Under the pieces are notes generated by a model. It had not been told where the DNA came from. It searched no databases and saw only the letters and a list, made by a program, of their open reading frames with translations. A stretch of 34,184 bases of DNA from Gracilariopsis chorda (lineage: Eukaryota > Rhodophyta > Florideophyceae > Gracilariales > Gracilariaceae): assembly GCA_003194525.1 (NCBI GenBank), contig NBIV01000401.1:1-34184 (forward strand). The letters run 5' to 3'. Shown piece by piece: positions 17,179 to 26,052 of the stretch. Each line of letters starts with the position of its first letter. Position 1 is the stretch's first letter. A program made the position numbers and the translations under genes.

Positions 17179-18484
17179 AGCTTCTCAGACCACGCTGGAA
17201 TCATTACTTGAACACTTCTGGTGGAAGGATCTTCGACAAGACACCCAACAGTTCGTACGGTCCTGTTTTCATTGCATCGCAACCGAGCCCGGTTGCACCG
17301 TGCCAAGGCCTTTGGGACACACAATGCACGCAAGCAAACCGAACGAAATAATTCACTTCGACTACTGCTACATGAAGAAAGGCGAAGGGGATTTGGTTTA
17401 CGTATTGATCGTCAAGGACGACCTCTCGGGCTATGTTTGGCTGAAACCTACAGCCGAAGCCGACGCAGAAGCAACAGCAACAATCCTACTGAACTGGTTT
17501 GCCTCATTCGGAGTGTCAAAATGTTGGATATCGGACAAAGGCAGCCACTTCAAGAACAAGCTGGTCGAACGTATCTCCGACGCATTGAAGGCCAAGCACC
17601 ATTTCACGCTCCCGTACTGCCCGTGGATCAACGGTTCGGTGGAAGTTGTATGCCGAGAACTTCTCAGAATGTCTAGAGCAATACTCTCCGAGTTCCAGCT
17701 ACCGCAAACCGCCTGGCCGTCTGTTATCACACTCATTCAGTCCGCCCTCAACAAGTCACCAACACGCAGACTAAACGGGAAATGCCCTCTAACGGTATTC
17801 ACAGGCCTTCCAAGAGATTCGCCACTTTCTGCCATCATTAAGAACCACAACTTCAGAAAGGTAGAGTGCGTTAAGACGGAAACGGTAAAAGCACTAGGAA
17901 ACATCGAGAAGTTTCACGATTCACTTTCAAAGATACACCGTGAGTGTGCTGATCGTTCAAAGAGGCAGCGAAAAAACGCCGTCGACTCACACAATCGCCG
18001 AACCGGAGTACGTCCAATTAACTTCTGCGAAGGGGATTACGTTCTTCGAGGCGTACTGCAGAAGCACGCTGGATCTAAAATGAATCTAAAATGGTTGGGA
18101 CCATCTATAGTAACGAATTGCAGAGATAACTACGTCTTCGAAGTAGAGAATCTGCTAAACGGAAACAAAGAATGGGTACACGGTCGTCGTTTAAAGTTTT
18201 TCCGTAACAAGGACTTTGAAGTTACGCAAGAAATCAAAGATCATCTAGCCTACCAAGCGAACGAACTGCTGACGATCGAGGAGTTTAGGGATATCAGAAG
18301 ACTTTCAGGCAGGATACAACTACTCGTCAAATGGAACGGATTCAGTGACGAAGAAACCGACTGGGTATCTTTTGATTCTCTCGAACAGGACGTGCCTGTA
18401 CTACTGAAAGAATACATCGAAGATCTGCGAACGTCAGGAACACAGCGCCAGCGCCGAATTGCTCGTGACATCGATCTGCAATAA
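16991..18484 (+). CDS. Gypsy integrase with C-terminal chromodomain
   Basis: Open frame +1 relative to Gag-Pol, with no ATG at its beginning, so it is probably expressed by a frameshift in the overlap; homology enters near 17,080. From there: GQVWIPQ, zinc finger H-x4-H...C-x2-C (AAHTGRGGHRA ... SCFHC), DDE core with Asp in HFDYCY, Asp in ISDKGSHF and Glu in NGSVEVV, a C-terminal DNA-binding part, and a chromodomain at the end (ELLTIEEFRDIRR ... LLVKWNGFSDEETDW ... YIEDL). The chromodomain is thought to direct integration to marked chromatin. The catalytic triad is complete. Ends in TAA at 18,482-18,484. Confidence 0.92.
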   Translation: MTGLQGRKSRYHSTTTPPKLRDHSPRKRKPWELKSGQVWIPQSDNQLRLRLLIAAHTGRGGHRASQTTLESLLEHFWWKDLRQDTQQFVRSCFHCIATEPGCTVPRPLGHTMHASKPNEIIHFDYCYMKKGEGDLVYVLIVKDDLSGYVWLKPTAEADAEATATILLNWFASFGVSKCWISDKGSHFKNKLVERISDALKAKHHFTLPYCPWINGSVEVVCRELLRMSRAILSEFQLPQTAWPSVITLIQSALNKSPTRRLNGKCPLTVFTGLPRDSPLSAIIKNHNFRKVECVKTETVKALGNIEKFHDSLSKIHRECADRSKRQRKNAVDSHNRRTGVRPINFCEGDYVLRGVLQKHAGSKMNLKWLGPSIVTNCRDNYVFEVENLLNGNKEWVHGRRLKFFRNKDFEVTQEIKDHLAYQANELLTIEEFRDIRRLSGRIQLLVKWNGFSDEETDWVSFDSLEQDVPVLLKEYIEDLRTSGTQRQRRIARDIDLQ

Positions 18485-18501
18485 CCAAACTATCGCTTGA
18501 T

Positions 18502-18510
18502 TATGGGGGA
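18502..18510 (+). promoter_or_regulatory. Gypsy polypurine tract
   Basis: TATGGGGGA one base before the 3' LTR; the purine-rich ATGGGGGA serves as plus-strand primer. Confidence 0.6.
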
Positions 18511-18511
18511 C

Positions 18512-18882
18512 TGTTGATGATCTAAGCAATTCTCCGAGATGCATTCTTACGTTCCGATAAGAGGAACGCGATTCAAGGTGAATCGCAGCGTATTGCATGG
18601 CAAGTCGCGCAGCGCACACGCAACCCGCGGAACAGGACTGAAGTTGATTCGCATAGAATTGCGCGGCACACCGCGCAATGTACACGCAATGCCGAAAACG
18701 TTAAAGCCTCCCAGCATAGGAGAGAGCACATTAAAAATAGAATATAAAAGCCGACTCTTAGAGGAAGAACTCTAAGGGAAGGAGGCAGCCTCAATAGGAC
18801 TTCTGAGGTCTTTGTGCCTGTCAACTTTGCCCGACAAGCCTACGCACCGTCGGCTCTCTCTTCGTAGCGTATCCGATCAACA
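18512..18882 (+). repeat. Gypsy 3' LTR (371 bp)
   Basis: Differs from the 5' LTR at four bases (two G to A, two C to T going from 5' to 3' LTR). Its TATA box is at 18,743-18,750, about 229 bp before the family 2 ATG at 18,972, in the same direction. Confidence 0.95.
18743..18750 (+). promoter_or_regulatory. 3' LTR TATA box, possible promoter for family 2
   Basis: TATAAAAG in the same orientation as the downstream coiled-coil gene. The native promoter of that gene lies 5.4 kb away beyond the element. Confidence 0.5.
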
Positions 18883-18887
18883 CACAC
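18883..18887. repeat. Target-site duplication CACAC, right
   Basis: Right copy of the 5-bp duplication; followed by GCCAGACACTGTCATCAC, which continues the family 2 leader. Confidence 0.88.
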
Positions 18888-18971
18888 GCCAGACACTGTC
18901 ATCACACCCAAATCTGCCGCGCAACTCACAAAGAAAACAGAGTCTCACAACACAAGCAAGTACAGTGAACA

Positions 18972-19586
18972 ATGTTGAGATGCGTCTTGAGAGCCGTGCT
19001 TATGGTTGCGGTAACAGCGTCAGCAATCAAAAAACGCAGAGTTGATCGAAGTCGCAACGAGGTTGAAGAAGAGCTGGAAACTTGGAAGGAGGATGTGAAA
19101 TCCATGGAGGATAAAACGGATGAAAATGGCAAGATCACGCAACATCTGCAGGCCCGCTTGCACAGAACTTGTTCGACGTTAAGTGAACTTCAAAGAAAGA
19201 AGAAGGCCATTGAAAATGAATTACCTGTCGTTCAAGGAAACAGCCAAACCGTGGAGTTGCGTATGGAAGGATTAGCGCGCACTAAAATGGATCTTCAGCT
19301 CCGGCTCTCGGTGGCTCGCAAAACTCTTCTACATATGGACAGAGTGCGAGAGAAGTTGCGCCGAGAATGCTTTCAGAAAGAAGAAACTCTGACTGAGCTG
19401 CACAGTAGAATCCAGGCAACAGAACGCGAGATCAGTAAGCTGACCGATCGCTTTGCCTCGCAAGCCTGGACAGCTCAACTTACAAACCAATTCTCACTAG
19501 CGCAATTAAATGATTTCTGTATATGTATGGTGTTCAACGATGCTAATCGTCACCTATTCTTTTCAGGGGTTTCGTTTTGTTTGTGA
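18972..19586 (+). CDS. Coiled-coil protein family 2, middle copy (extended)
   Basis: Intact frame of 204 codons from ATG 18,972. MLRCVLRAVLMVAVTASAI is signal-like with an A-S-A end; then a basic patch (KKRRVDRSR) and a charged coiled coil to residue ~160. Unlike the copies at 8,674 and 30,522 it has no frameshift. At the position where those copies end (TAG) this gene has CAA (19,461-19,463), so translation should run 41 residues further into former 3' flank, with a hydrophobic end (FFSGVSFCL). The 5' leader is interrupted by the gypsy element. Function unknown; the tail is probably an accident. Confidence 0.75.
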   Translation: MLRCVLRAVLMVAVTASAIKKRRVDRSRNEVEEELETWKEDVKSMEDKTDENGKITQHLQARLHRTCSTLSELQRKKKAIENELPVVQGNSQTVELRMEGLARTKMDLQLRLSVARKTLLHMDRVREKLRRECFQKEETLTELHSRIQATEREISKLTDRFASQAWTAQLTNQFSLAQLNDFCICMVFNDANRHLFFSGVSFCL

Positions 19587-19589
19587 GAG

Positions 19590-20320
19590 GTTGACATTTG
19601 CTTTCCGCTGCCTGGCACTTCCCCGCCTTCGCAACTGAGAAACTTCCTCACGGTGCACCTCGCCGAACCAACCGTTGTATATCGAAGATTGCTGACCGCC
19701 GTCTTTTACCACAGAAACAAACAACTGGCTGACTCGATTGCGCACGTGAATTTCGGTCGTGCTGTGATGTTCAGCGTGCCGCACTTCTCAGAACATTTCG
19801 AGAATCACTGGCGTAACTTTTGAGTTGCTTCTCTCCATATCTTGAGTGACCCTTGAAAAGATTCTCTTTACCGTGACCTACAATGGCAGGGTTGTAAAAC
19901 GCAAGCGCAAATATCTCTTCTTCGCAGCAATCTGGTTCCTGGTATCTACTGGCAATGTGGATAGAAATCTGCAGGGTTCAAGTCCTTGCTTTTGCTCAGG
20001 ATATTACACGAACGGCAGCACGCTCTCTGAGCTCCAGATTCTGAAGCCGCTTCCTCCGTAAGCTCCTAAATGCGTTCCGTTTGCAAGTTTCCCTCGCTGG
20101 CCAGCACTGTGTTGCTGCTGCTCAAATATATAAGTTTAAAGATACTGCGCAGTTCTGCAGCCCATGTCGGGCAATCAAAACTATCATAACGGGCCCTTCG
20201 GAACGTTGGAGCTCTCATGTACCTCATGTATACACGAACTCATACAACAGCCATTGCAATAGGTGACCAAATCACATAGGTTAGTAAGCAAAATAATTCT
20301 TTACATAGCTCTATAATATT
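19590..20320. other. Spacer between family 2 and inverted family 4
   Basis: Up to 19,790 this is family 2 3' flank. From 19,790 to 20,320 I see no supported gene. A minus-strand stretch around 20,000-20,110 has a helical, charged reading (RRKRLQNLELRERAAV) that could be a scrap of another coiled-coil gene, but stops follow. Confidence 0.4.
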
Positions 20321-20324
20321 TGTT

Positions 20325-20814
20325 CTACTTGGAACTCTTCTCAGTGCGTGCCGCTCGGAGCTTTTCAAGCTCAAAGGACTGTGCATTGACTTCTTGTGTC
20401 AAGCGCATGATTTCTTGGTACTTGCGTTGCACTGTATTGCGAAGGTCGTCCCGTTGGAGGTATAAGTCTTCCATAATCCCAGACAGCTCTCTGTATCTGC
20501 TTTTGAGTGCCTTGACTTCCTTGCATATGGTTTTAAAACCCCTTTCCAAACGCATGTTTCGTTCCTTGACTTGATTAAGACCTCAGTTCTTGTTGCAGCT
20601 CCATATGTAACTTGTACACCGCCTTCAGTTCTTCATCGGCGTATTGATTGTCTCGGAGCTGTTTGCGCATTTGCTCCTCAATCCTCTTGTTCTTTGCTGA
20701 AAGGAACCCGGCCTTAATCTCCAGTTCAGAGCATTGCTCCTCAGTTCCTTGTCCGTTGCAATTGGATATTGTGGACGCAAGAACAATGGCGATTTGCAAG
20801 ATGGCTTTGATCAT
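20325..20814 (-). pseudogene. Coiled-coil protein family 4, inverted copy (one-base frameshift)
   Basis: ATG at 20,814 opens MIKAILQIAIVLASTISNCNG, a good signal peptide, then a charged coiled coil. The frame ends at 20,575 (TAA) after ...LQQELRS; the coiled coil continues in another frame from about 20,579 down to TAG at 20,325-20,327 (NQVKERNMRLERG ... LRAARTEKSSK). Total 490 nt, one more than 163 codons; the extra base is most simply a G in CTGAGGTCT. Correcting for it, the length between TEEQ and GIM is identical to the family 4 copy at 12,236. This is the best-preserved family 4 member. It may be functional if the extra base is a sequencing error. Function unknown. Confidence 0.7.
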
Positions 20815-20936
20815 GTTATTAGTTACAGAAAATAGTAAGACGATACAAACTAAAAGCCAATACAGACTGAAGTATTTGTGGTGCAAAACACAGATTTGTG
20901 AAGGTGACGACATTGCCAAAATGAAAATGTCGGCTT

Positions 20937-20944
20937 CTTTTATG
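20937..20944 (-). promoter_or_regulatory. TATA-like box of inverted family 4 gene
   Basis: The minus strand reads CATAAAAG followed by AAGCCGAC, 125 bp before the ATG at 20,814; compare TATAAAAGAAGCTGGC at 12,113. Confidence 0.5.
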
Positions 20945-20989
20945 CTTATGCTAGCTCCACTATGTGAGACTAGGACTTTCAATAATTGT

Positions 20990-21480
20990 ACAGCTGACTT
21001 GCAATTTAGAGGAGATCGGGGAAGAAGCTGTGGCGATAAACCGCAATCCAACGGTGCTGAACCTGTACCACGTTTGCAACAAAACTGTTCATGGAGCCTA
21101 TTTTCTCATTCCATCGCTCAAAACCTCACAGCTATCACGACGATGCTACTGCCATCACGACGATCGCTTTACTAATTCAATTTACGACATGAGCAATCGT
21201 GATTACAAATACAACCGAATTGCTCACTGCCCGATTCAAAACAATCCATGTGCTAGCCCCACAAGCTTGTTTTTCTGATGCTATCTCCAAACAAAACCGA
21301 CGGTTCCCTTCACCACCCGTGACGATGAACGGTCGACGTGGTACAGAAAGAAAAGCTGCGATGAAAGGAGCAGACAGATGCCATACACTCCCAAAACGAG
21401 GGATCGTTTCAATTACAAACACAATTGGAACACTTGTGCTCTCTATTGTTGTTAGCTATGCGTAGCAGTATACGTTAAAC
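20990..21480. other. Spacer between divergent family 4 and family 1
   Basis: The first ~190 bp match, inverted, 11,850-12,060, so the upstream flank of family 4 was copied with the gene. The rest (21,180-21,480) shows nothing I can identify. Confidence 0.45.
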
Positions 21481-21481
21481 A

Positions 21482-21487
21482 TATAAG
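21482..21487 (+). promoter_or_regulatory. TATA box of family 1 (copy B)
   Basis: TATAAG in ACATATAAGCTG, 122 bp before the chosen ATG at 21,604. Confidence 0.5.
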
Positions 21488-21603
21488 CTGTTGAAGGCAT
21501 GAAGAAATCGATCGTTATTCTCTCGGCAACCTACTATACTTCAGCACAAACACCGTCCACTCCCTGGTCCAAGAAACATCTACTGCTGTACTTTGTGGGC
21601 ATC

Positions 21604-22113
21604 ATGTTTTGCTTCATCTTGGATATCGCTCTACTTGTCGCTTTGACGACATCAATTCGCAAAACGAAGAGAGCTCACAAGCTGAAGGAAGAAAAGAAGG
21701 GTACTCTAAATGAGAACATCCAAAAAGGCGAGGAACTGAAACAATCTATGGAGAACCTCGAACTCTCCGCAAAGCAGACGGAAGAGAAACTTAAAATACA
21801 GGAAAACGCCGTGCAGCAGGCGAGGAACCAAATTCAAAACATGAAAGTGCAAATGCCCGCTGCAAGATCTCGCTCCCTAAACCTTCAGGCCAGGGTGAAG
21901 GTCGCGGAGCAGGAACAAGAGAGAATTAGGGAACGGTTGCAGAGAGAAGAGAAGAATCTTACGTCTTCGGAGGGTGCTGTGGAAGGGTTGCAAAGCAAAA
22001 TAGTTCGCAGAGAGCAGAAGATCGAGCAGCTCAAAAACCAAATTGTCAAGCTCGATTCCGAGATTGTAGAACAGAAGAAGAGAGCTGAGAACGGGACGGA
22101 AGAGGTTGAATAG
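21604..22113 (+). CDS. Coiled-coil protein family 1 (intact, copy B)
   Basis: 169 residues from ATG 21,604. The frame is also open from an ATG at 21,499, but that start lies only ~12 bp after the TATA box. The downstream ATG gives the same TATA distance as sibling genes and an N-terminus (MFCFILDIALLVALTTS) like family 3. After the hydrophobic segment come a basic patch (IRKTKRAHKLK) and a charged coiled coil to the end, ending ENGTEEVE and TAG. No catalytic motif. A signal anchor or signal peptide seems likely, so the coiled coil would face outside or into the endomembrane lumen. Copy A (1-317) is altered. Function unknown. Confidence 0.78.
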   Translation: MFCFILDIALLVALTTSIRKTKRAHKLKEEKKGTLNENIQKGEELKQSMENLELSAKQTEEKLKIQENAVQQARNQIQNMKVQMPAARSRSLNLQARVKVAEQEQERIRERLQREEKNLTSSEGAVEGLQSKIVRREQKIEQLKNQIVKLDSEIVEQKKRAENGTEEVE

Positions 22114-23335
22114 AAAACCTCATTATCAGAGTGAGTTGGGAATGAATTCACTACGCGCCTCACCGTATCGAGGACAAGATAAAGAATACAATGATTCTGG
22201 TATTCTTGTTTTTGTTGCAGGTTGGTGTACCACTCTGGACACCCTCGTTTACTTCTTCGGCCTCTTCTTCTCATTTCAGTCCTTCTACTACAGGATATAT
22301 GAGACGAAAGTCCTCACCTGTCAACAAAATTTGTGTGAATAACAGCAAGTAGGCTGCCCACTTTCCGTAGAAGGCAGCACTCCCTAACCTCGCCGCTAAC
22401 GCTTTTGTCCTTGGATCTGACAATGTTCCGAAAAGAAGTACATTCCGTATCCGTGCTGATAGAACTTCCCGCCCATGCATACATTGTATCAGTTCCAGTC
22501 AGCATATCTGATTTGTTCCAGCACGTATTTACCCTTTTCATCAACCAACCGTCACCCAGTACACCACTGACACTCAACTGAGATGTAACGATTGCATTGC
22601 GGGCCTGGTTTCAGTGCATTTGAAGCTCTGACTCAAGCGTTTCCTGTCGGCTTGAGCAGCATCTATCACTTCCAGACCGCCAAAAAGCAGCCAATACCGG
22701 ATGCACGCTGGCTGAAGTAGGGCCGTAGTCGAAGAAAGCTGGCACACTCCATTCCACGCCGTGTTCTTAATGCAGCCTCCCGCTTCTTCTTTCGTCCTTC
22801 CACAACGGTACACGTACAACATGGAACTCTCCGTTGCAGATACAGATAAATTCGGACAACCCGAGCGTTTCTGGTTTCCGTATAAATACGGGTTTCCTCT
22901 CTCGCTCGTATCGCTCACCAACCATGGTCTCTTAGCAGAGCTACATTCATTTCACCGCCTCCTTGCATGTTCACCGTCTCAGCCGCGCACTTCATCTGGC
23001 GCTTCGTTCCAATCACTTCGCCAGCACCTGCGCTCAAGCTCATGTTTCCTACTTCGTATTTACCCTACCTGCCCGAGCTCAACACTGCACACGCACACTT
23101 TGGTCACGGAATCGCTCTGTCACAGAGCTGCGCACCCTCGAAAAACGTTCTTCTTCACATCATCACCTTCATGATCAAGCTGCATACACTGGTTGTAATA
23201 TTGACCACTCCGGTGGCTCAGGCCCCGGTTGTAATCGAGAAGCTTCTTCAGTGAAGTCGTAAAAGGGCCCCACGTCGTGGCGATGTACACCGCTGTCGCG
23301 TGGGTGGTAAAACCGCATGTGTTTCCAGTCGCAGC
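22114..23335. other. Spacer between family 1 and R1-I (copy B)
   Basis: Homologue of 318-1,480 with many differences; no gene supported. The minus-strand frame with PVFIRK and GEFHVVRV (about 22,800-22,890) is open here too. Confidence 0.4.
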
Positions 23336-24354
23336 AGTGTCGTAATGGTTTCGGTGCAAAATGCCATGTCCGGGTGCTGGGGCCCCGGTTGGTCCTTGAT
23401 TGTGACTGCAAAACGGGTCCCGTGCTGTGCTGTACTGAGGTACGCGACACACGGGTTTCCGGATCTATATACGTACACATCGGTCTGTGGTGGTCGGTTT
23501 CGGGGTTGTGGGCAGATGCAAAATGCCCGGTCCAGGAGCTGGGGCCCTGGTTTCTTCTCTCACGAAGTGCAAAACGGGTCCCGTGCTGTGGTGCACCATG
23601 TACTCACTCGGGTTTTCTTGTCCATGCGTTGGTAGTTTTGTATTGTACAGGCTTCCGCTCGATCCGTCATCAGTAAAGACCATGAATAGTCCGTCGCTGG
23701 GGTCCATGTGGGCGCCAGCGGCGGGCCGGTACTTTTGTGCCGACTGTACTTGCCGACCGCGGAGCGCTTCGATGACTAGAGCGTACTGCTACATCTTTGC
23801 GTCTTTCTGCAGCACTGAACAACGACTACTGGATTGTTTGATGTTTGTGCGTTGAGCAGCTTTGTATTGCGTGCAACTCAGAGCCATGAATTTTTATGGC
23901 TCCTGATTGCAGAACTTCTTACTGTAGAAAGTTCATGGGCACGTAGGTGCAGAACAGCAATTCACTACGGACACTTACATCGGGTAGTAACAGTACCTGC
24001 AGTGTACAATCTCCACCGGCAGAACGGAAGGGTTAACTTTGGTACGAAGATACGAACAGTAGAAGGTGATGACACTAAATTGAGCGGCTTTGCATTCCGG
24101 GGGTCGTGGCCGGATGTGCGGGAGCGCGATGCAGGAAGGTAAGACAACGTAGCGGAGGCGAGATCAAAGGCTTCCGCGGACGAATGACGCTTGGGTTCAG
24201 AGGAGGTGCAACACGTGCCATGCAGAGCTCTCATTGGTTGAGACCATGTCGTTCTGTGCTCACGGCGCATGACCTCACACAGTGGCATCGCCACCAGCGG
24301 AGGAGGATCGGGGAGCCATTCAAGCTTGAATAAGCATGACCAGACTGTCATACA
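23336..24354. repeat. Dispersed repeat R1, type I (copy B)
   Basis: Nearly identical to 1,480-2,500; the differences I noticed are mainly single-base indels. Here the minus-strand Pro-rich frame (FTDDGSSGSLYNTKLPT ... ILHLPTTPKPTTTDRC) is open for over 100 codons. Confidence 0.75.
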
Positions 24355-24394
24355 CCGCGGGAAGACGAATTTAAACTTGTTGCCGAGTTGAAAG

Positions 24395-24562
24395 TGTGAT
24401 GCTAGTCGCATAACCCGTCTCCCGGGTTCCTTTACGAGTTCGGGTGTGTCGTATATCTACCTACGGTCGGCCGCCGGTGGCCAGCATGGTGGACAACTGT
24501 CAGAGTTGTCGCATCTACCCTGTGCGCGCCCCGTCTCTTCTAAAATTGTCAGAGTTGTCACA
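24395..24562 (-). repeat. Copia 3' LTR (copy B), 168 bp
   Basis: Counterpart of 2,541-2,708, including the 49 bp missing from the 5' LTR. Confidence 0.9.
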
Positions 24563-25793
24563 CTCCTCCCGAGACGGGGTGGGCGTGAAAGGGTATGATG
24601 TTAAGGGAACGGCGGAGGAGGTTATACGCTTGCCATTTAAGCGGTTTCGTCATAAGGTCTGCGAGTTGGTGCTTGGTGGGAATGTAGCGCAGTTTGATGT
24701 GGCCTTGACGAATGTGGTCATGAATATAGTGCTTGCGGAGATCAATATACTTTCGTCTTTTCGTAGGAGCTTGGTTGTTGGCGATACTAATCGCGGATGT
24801 GTTGTCGACGTGCAAGACAATGTCAGGTGGGCTGTAACCAGTGATATCATGCAAAAGACGCCTGATCCACTGTACTTGTTGTGTTGTGTCAGTGGCTGCC
24901 ACATACTCTGCTTCGCAGGTTGACAACGCCGTTATGCGTTGTTTGCGAGATTGCCAGAGAAAAGGTATCTTGTTATAGCAATGGATGGATCCAGACGTGG
25001 ATTTGCAGTCAGTGGGGTCGCCAGCGTGGTCGGAGTCTGAAAATGCGTTGTAGGGATGGGTTAGGGCTGTCGTACAGAGTCGTTGGTTGCTGGAGGCCAT
25101 GTTTATACCAAAATCGATAGTCTGCTTAAGATATCGGAGCAGGCTTTTAAGTATGTGCCAGTGACGTTGTGAAGGGTTCGAAAGGGCCATGGCGAGTTTG
25201 TTGACGATAAAGAAAATGTCGGGTCGTGTGCAGTCTGCAATGTATCGTAGCTCGCCCACAATTGATTGATAGAGAAGTTGTGGTTTTGTGGCGGGTTGGT
25301 CGCGGGCAGTAGGTTTATGCAGCTGGATCCCATCAGGGTATGGGCTTCTTTTGCCATTGCACGTGTCCAGACGGAGTCGTTTCAGTACATTCAGTATGGC
25401 GTGGGGCTGTGATAGATGGATGTCCCCGTTCTTATTCCGTGTGATTTTCCAGCCCAAGTAATTAGATGGGAAGCCTAGGCGTTTCACCACTTTGTATTTT
25501 CGACAAAGTTTCTGGTAGAGGGAGTCTATTTCGGATTGTGATGACGATGTGACTTTGAGGTCATCAATCGTTACACAGATGAGGGTGAGGTGTTGTTTCG
25601 TGGGTACTTGGGACATATTTCGATGGAGCTGCGTATTGTGTGGTGTGTTTCGCGCTTTTGTTTGTCGTGCTGGTGTAGAATGTGTGTCGTTGTTTCTATA
25701 CCGCTGCGGTAGTCGGTTTCTTGATGTTCTTGGTGGGTTGCGTCTTGGTTGAAGTGGTTGCGCTGGGCCCATAACCTGTGATGCTAGTCGCAT
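24558..25793 (-). pseudogene. Copia pol remnant (copy B)
   Basis: Encodes the same 411 codons as 2,704-3,939: RT palm with VTIDDL, the C-terminal part of RT, and RNase H with DSDHAGD, CEAEYVA, HVDNTSA and ADLMTKPL. No change between the copies is evident, which fits a very recent duplication or conversion of this region. Confidence 0.88.
25762..25776 (-). promoter_or_regulatory. Copia primer-binding site (copy B)
   Basis: The minus strand reads GGTTATGGGCCCAGC next to the LTR, complementary to the initiator tRNA-Met anticodon arm. Confidence 0.85.
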
Positions 25794-25895
25794 AACCCGT
25801 CTCCCGGGTTCCTTTACGAGTTCGGGTGTGTCGTATATCTACCTACGGTCGGCCGCCGGTGGCCAGCATGGTGGACAACTGTCAGAGTTGTCACA
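25777..25895 (-). repeat. Copia 5' LTR (copy B), 119 bp
   Basis: Counterpart of 3,923-4,041 with the same 49-bp deletion, so the deletion is older than the segmental duplication. Confidence 0.9.
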
Positions 25896-26052
25896 GAAAG
25901 GTTAACGTTAAGTGTACTACACGTAGCTTCAATGCTCTGATAGAAATAAGACGGCGGTGTAATAAAAGTCGGCTTCGGACGTAAGCTACATACAAGGGTT
26001 GAAGGGAAGGGCACTGACGTGAGAAGCTTTGTCTCCAGTTTTATTTTGGTAA

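Larger units (their letters stand above)
13447..18882 (+). mobile_element. Full-length Ty3/gypsy chromovirus LTR retrotransposon
   Basis: A 5,436-bp element with two 371-bp LTRs, TG...CA ends (TGTTGAT...ATCAACA), a CACAC target duplication, gag, protease, RT, RNase H, integrase and C-terminal chromodomain in the gypsy order. The LTRs differ at four positions, all transitions, so the insertion is recent. The enzymatic motifs appear complete. It sits in the 5' leader of a family 2 gene, about 84 bp before its ATG, in the same orientation. Confidence 0.96.
24395..25895 (-). mobile_element. Internally deleted Ty1/copia element (copy B)
   Basis: Same insertion as 2,541-4,041, with identical ends, the same GAAAG target duplication (24,390-24,394; 25,896-25,900), the same LTR length difference and the same internal deletion. 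It was duplicated with the segment, not inserted independently. The primer-binding site is at 25,762-25,776. Confidence 0.93.

Noticed and set aside
19968..19990. tRNA T-arm-like sequence (CAGGGTTCAAGTCCTTG)
   Set aside because: The stem and loop fit a T-arm, but there is no A-box, no matching acceptor strand 60-70 bp upstream and no anticodon arm. Chance.
21499..21603. Longer family 1 start at 21,499
   Set aside because: Only ~12 bp after the TATA box; sibling genes have ~120 bp, and the internal ATG aligns with the start of family 3.
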